DNA of 6,762 nt from an uncultured Pseudorhodobacter sp. Its GTDB lineage: Bacteria; Pseudomonadota; Alphaproteobacteria; Rhodobacterales; Rhodobacteraceae. This document shows, piece after piece, positions 5,850-6,762 of this stretch. Each line of letters begins with the position of its first letter. Position 1 is the first letter of the stretch. The notes beneath the pieces were generated by a model. The model worked only from the letters and a program-made list of their open reading frames with translations. It made no database searches and was not told the origin of the DNA. Location: contig CALEMZ010000242.1 in NCBI GenBank assembly GCA_937910975.1, positions 1 to 6,762 on the forward strand, in the 5' to 3' direction. Made by a program: the position numbers and the translations under genes.

Positions 5850-6762
5850 CTATTCCTTCATCAAGAACAAGGCGCCCGACACGTCATCAGGAAAATCCTC
5901 GCCGCCAAAATAGGCGGCGAGATCCCAAATCAACGCCTCGATCAACGCAGTGTTTGGCATGCTATGGTTAGCCCGAAGAATACGGGTCAGCCCCTCTTCA
6001 CCCAATTCTTCACCTTCAGGGGAAGGGCATTCCGTCACCCCATCAGAGACAAGGAATATCCGGTCGCCCGGAGCCAAGGTCGCCTCAATCCGTTCATATT
6101 CCGCGTTATGGATAAGGCCGATGGGCATCCCGCCATCCCCAATATACTCAACTTCGCCGCTCGCGCGGATAATGGCGGGATGAGGGTGGCCCGCCTGCAC
6201 CAACAACACCTTACCTGTGTACAAATCTATATCGGCATAGGCGAGGGTGAAATACTGCTCCACCTGAATGTCTTCGAACATCATACGGTTCAACCGGGTG
6301 GCTACCACCTCAGGCGGATGGGCGTCGCGCTGGCCAAAAGCATCAAACGTCAGCGCCACATTCTGGTCCGGGGAGGACCCCGATAGAAGCCCTGAAAGCC
6401 GCGCCGTCATCATCGCCGAAGCCACGCCGTGGCCAGAAACATCAACGGAATATACCCCAACGCGCCGCTCGTTGATCATAAAATATCCTACAAGATCGCC
6501 GCCGACATGGCCCGAGGGGCGCAGCAGCACTGCTACCTCTCCCGGACCGAAATCGCGAAACCGCTCTCTCACCAGGGTCTGTTGCAGCTTTCGGGCTTCA
6601 ATCAGGTCGCGATCCAGCGAATCATAAATTTTCTGCAGTTCATCCAAGGTAATGCCGATCAGACGGTTCTTTTCCACCATTTCCGCCTGCATGCCCAGAA
6701 TCCGTTCTCCTGCACGCAAGCGGGCGCGCAGTTCGTCGGAATTGACAGGTTTGGCAAGAAAA
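5850..6762 (-). CDS. Response regulator fused to PP2C/SpoIIE-type serine phosphatase, N-terminus beyond the right edge
   Basis: 303 C-terminal residues are visible. The fragment opens with FLAKPVNSDELRARL, where the Lys-Pro pair is the conserved end of a receiver (REC) domain. Reading is open to the edge, so the phospho-accepting Asp and most of REC lie outside. A helical, probably coiled-coil linker follows (about 20-65; EKNRLIGITLDELQ and DLIEARKLQQTL). The PP2C-type catalytic domain fills the rest: SGHVGGD (83-89), VDVSGHGVASAMM (106-118), QAGHPHPAII (189-198), SDGVTE (239-244) and the closing DDVSGALFL (292-300). The metal-binding aspartates D89, D107, D240 and D293 are all present, so the enzyme should be active. 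Proteins of this RsbU/SpoIIE-like type usually dephosphorylate STAS anti-anti-sigma partners under two-component control; whether that applies here is inference, since no STAS or anti-sigma gene is in view. A TTG at 6719 could be misread as a start, but the REC ending upstream argues against it. Confidence 0.92.
   Translation of the reverse strand, partial: FLAKPVNSDELRARLRAGERILGMQAEMVEKNRLIGITLDELQKIYDSLDRDLIEARKLQQTLVRERFRDFGPGEVAVLLRPSGHVGGDLVGYFMINERRVGVYSVDVSGHGVASAMMTARLSGLLSGSSPDQNVALTFDAFGQRDAHPPEVVATRLNRMMFEDIQVEQYFTLAYADIDLYTGKVLLVQAGHPHPAIIRASGEVEYIGDGGMPIGLIHNAEYERIEATLAPGDRIFLVSDGVTECPSPEGEELGEEGLTRILRANHSMPNTALIEALIWDLAAYFGGEDFPDDVSGALFLMKE
5898..5921. repeat. Perfect 9-bp inverted repeat near the convergent gene ends
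   Basis: CTCGCCGCC (5898-5906) and GGCGGCGAG (5913-5921) are exact inverted copies around a 6-base A/T-rich loop. They lie inside the 3' end of the phosphatase gene and 53 bases past the plus-strand Nudix stop. The two convergent stops are only four bases apart, so any transcript-ending signal for the Nudix gene must lie within the other gene. This hairpin is the best candidate seen. It has no T-run on the plus strand and only TTTT a few bases beyond the stem on the minus strand, so it is not a classic terminator, and it may simply reflect the coding of AAYFGGE. Confidence 0.4.

Noticed and set aside
6717..6719. TTG as the start of a stand-alone phosphatase
   Set aside because: The frame stays open to the window edge and the 14 codons upstream encode the Lys-Pro end of a receiver domain, so this is internal.
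1..6762. Mobile element, CRISPR, tRNA or defence system
   Set aside because: No transposase or integrase, repeat array, cloverleaf or defence-type domain was seen; all sequence is accounted for by housekeeping and stress genes of uniform composition.

Overview
This window looks like ordinary chromosomal DNA from an alphaproteobacterium, most likely Rhodobacteraceae (Roseobacter/Rhodobacter group). That placement is inferred from the moderately high G+C, the style of the proteins, the gene order and a promoter of the alphaproteobacterial heat-shock type. No mobile element, CRISPR array, tRNA or rRNA is visible. Coding density is close to total; the only real intergenic gap is 77 bp.

Layout. 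Five genes on the minus strand form one tightly packed operon, read from about 5322 down through position 1. In order they are the redox-regulated chaperone Hsp33 (hslO), a CoA-pyrophosphatase-type Nudix hydrolase, the CCA-adding enzyme/poly(A)-polymerase-family tRNA nucleotidyltransferase, and two paralogous ABC half-transporters; the second transporter runs off the left edge. Junctions are 11-bp overlap, 4-bp ATGA overlap, direct abutment (TGA|GTG) and 4-bp ATGA overlap. Upstream of hslO, on the plus strand, a divergent gene encodes a second, unrelated small Nudix hydrolase (5399-5845). It converges with only 4 bp between stop codons on a minus-strand gene (5850 to the right edge) for a response regulator whose receiver domain is fused to a PP2C/SpoIIE-type serine phosphatase; most of the receiver domain lies outside the window.

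How it fits together. The hslO leader carries CTTG-N17-CCTATATG, close to the alphaproteobacterial RpoH (sigma-32) consensus, at a sensible distance from the start codon. If real, the whole five-gene operon would be heat/oxidative-stress inducible. That would couple a holdase chaperone, nucleotide clean-up, tRNA 3'-end repair and an exporter pair. The REC-PP2C gene next door is of the type that controls partner-switching (anti-anti-sigma) stress pathways, but its targets are not in view. I see no sign of a previously undescribed system; the most useful observations are the candidate RpoH promoter and the stress-operon logic.
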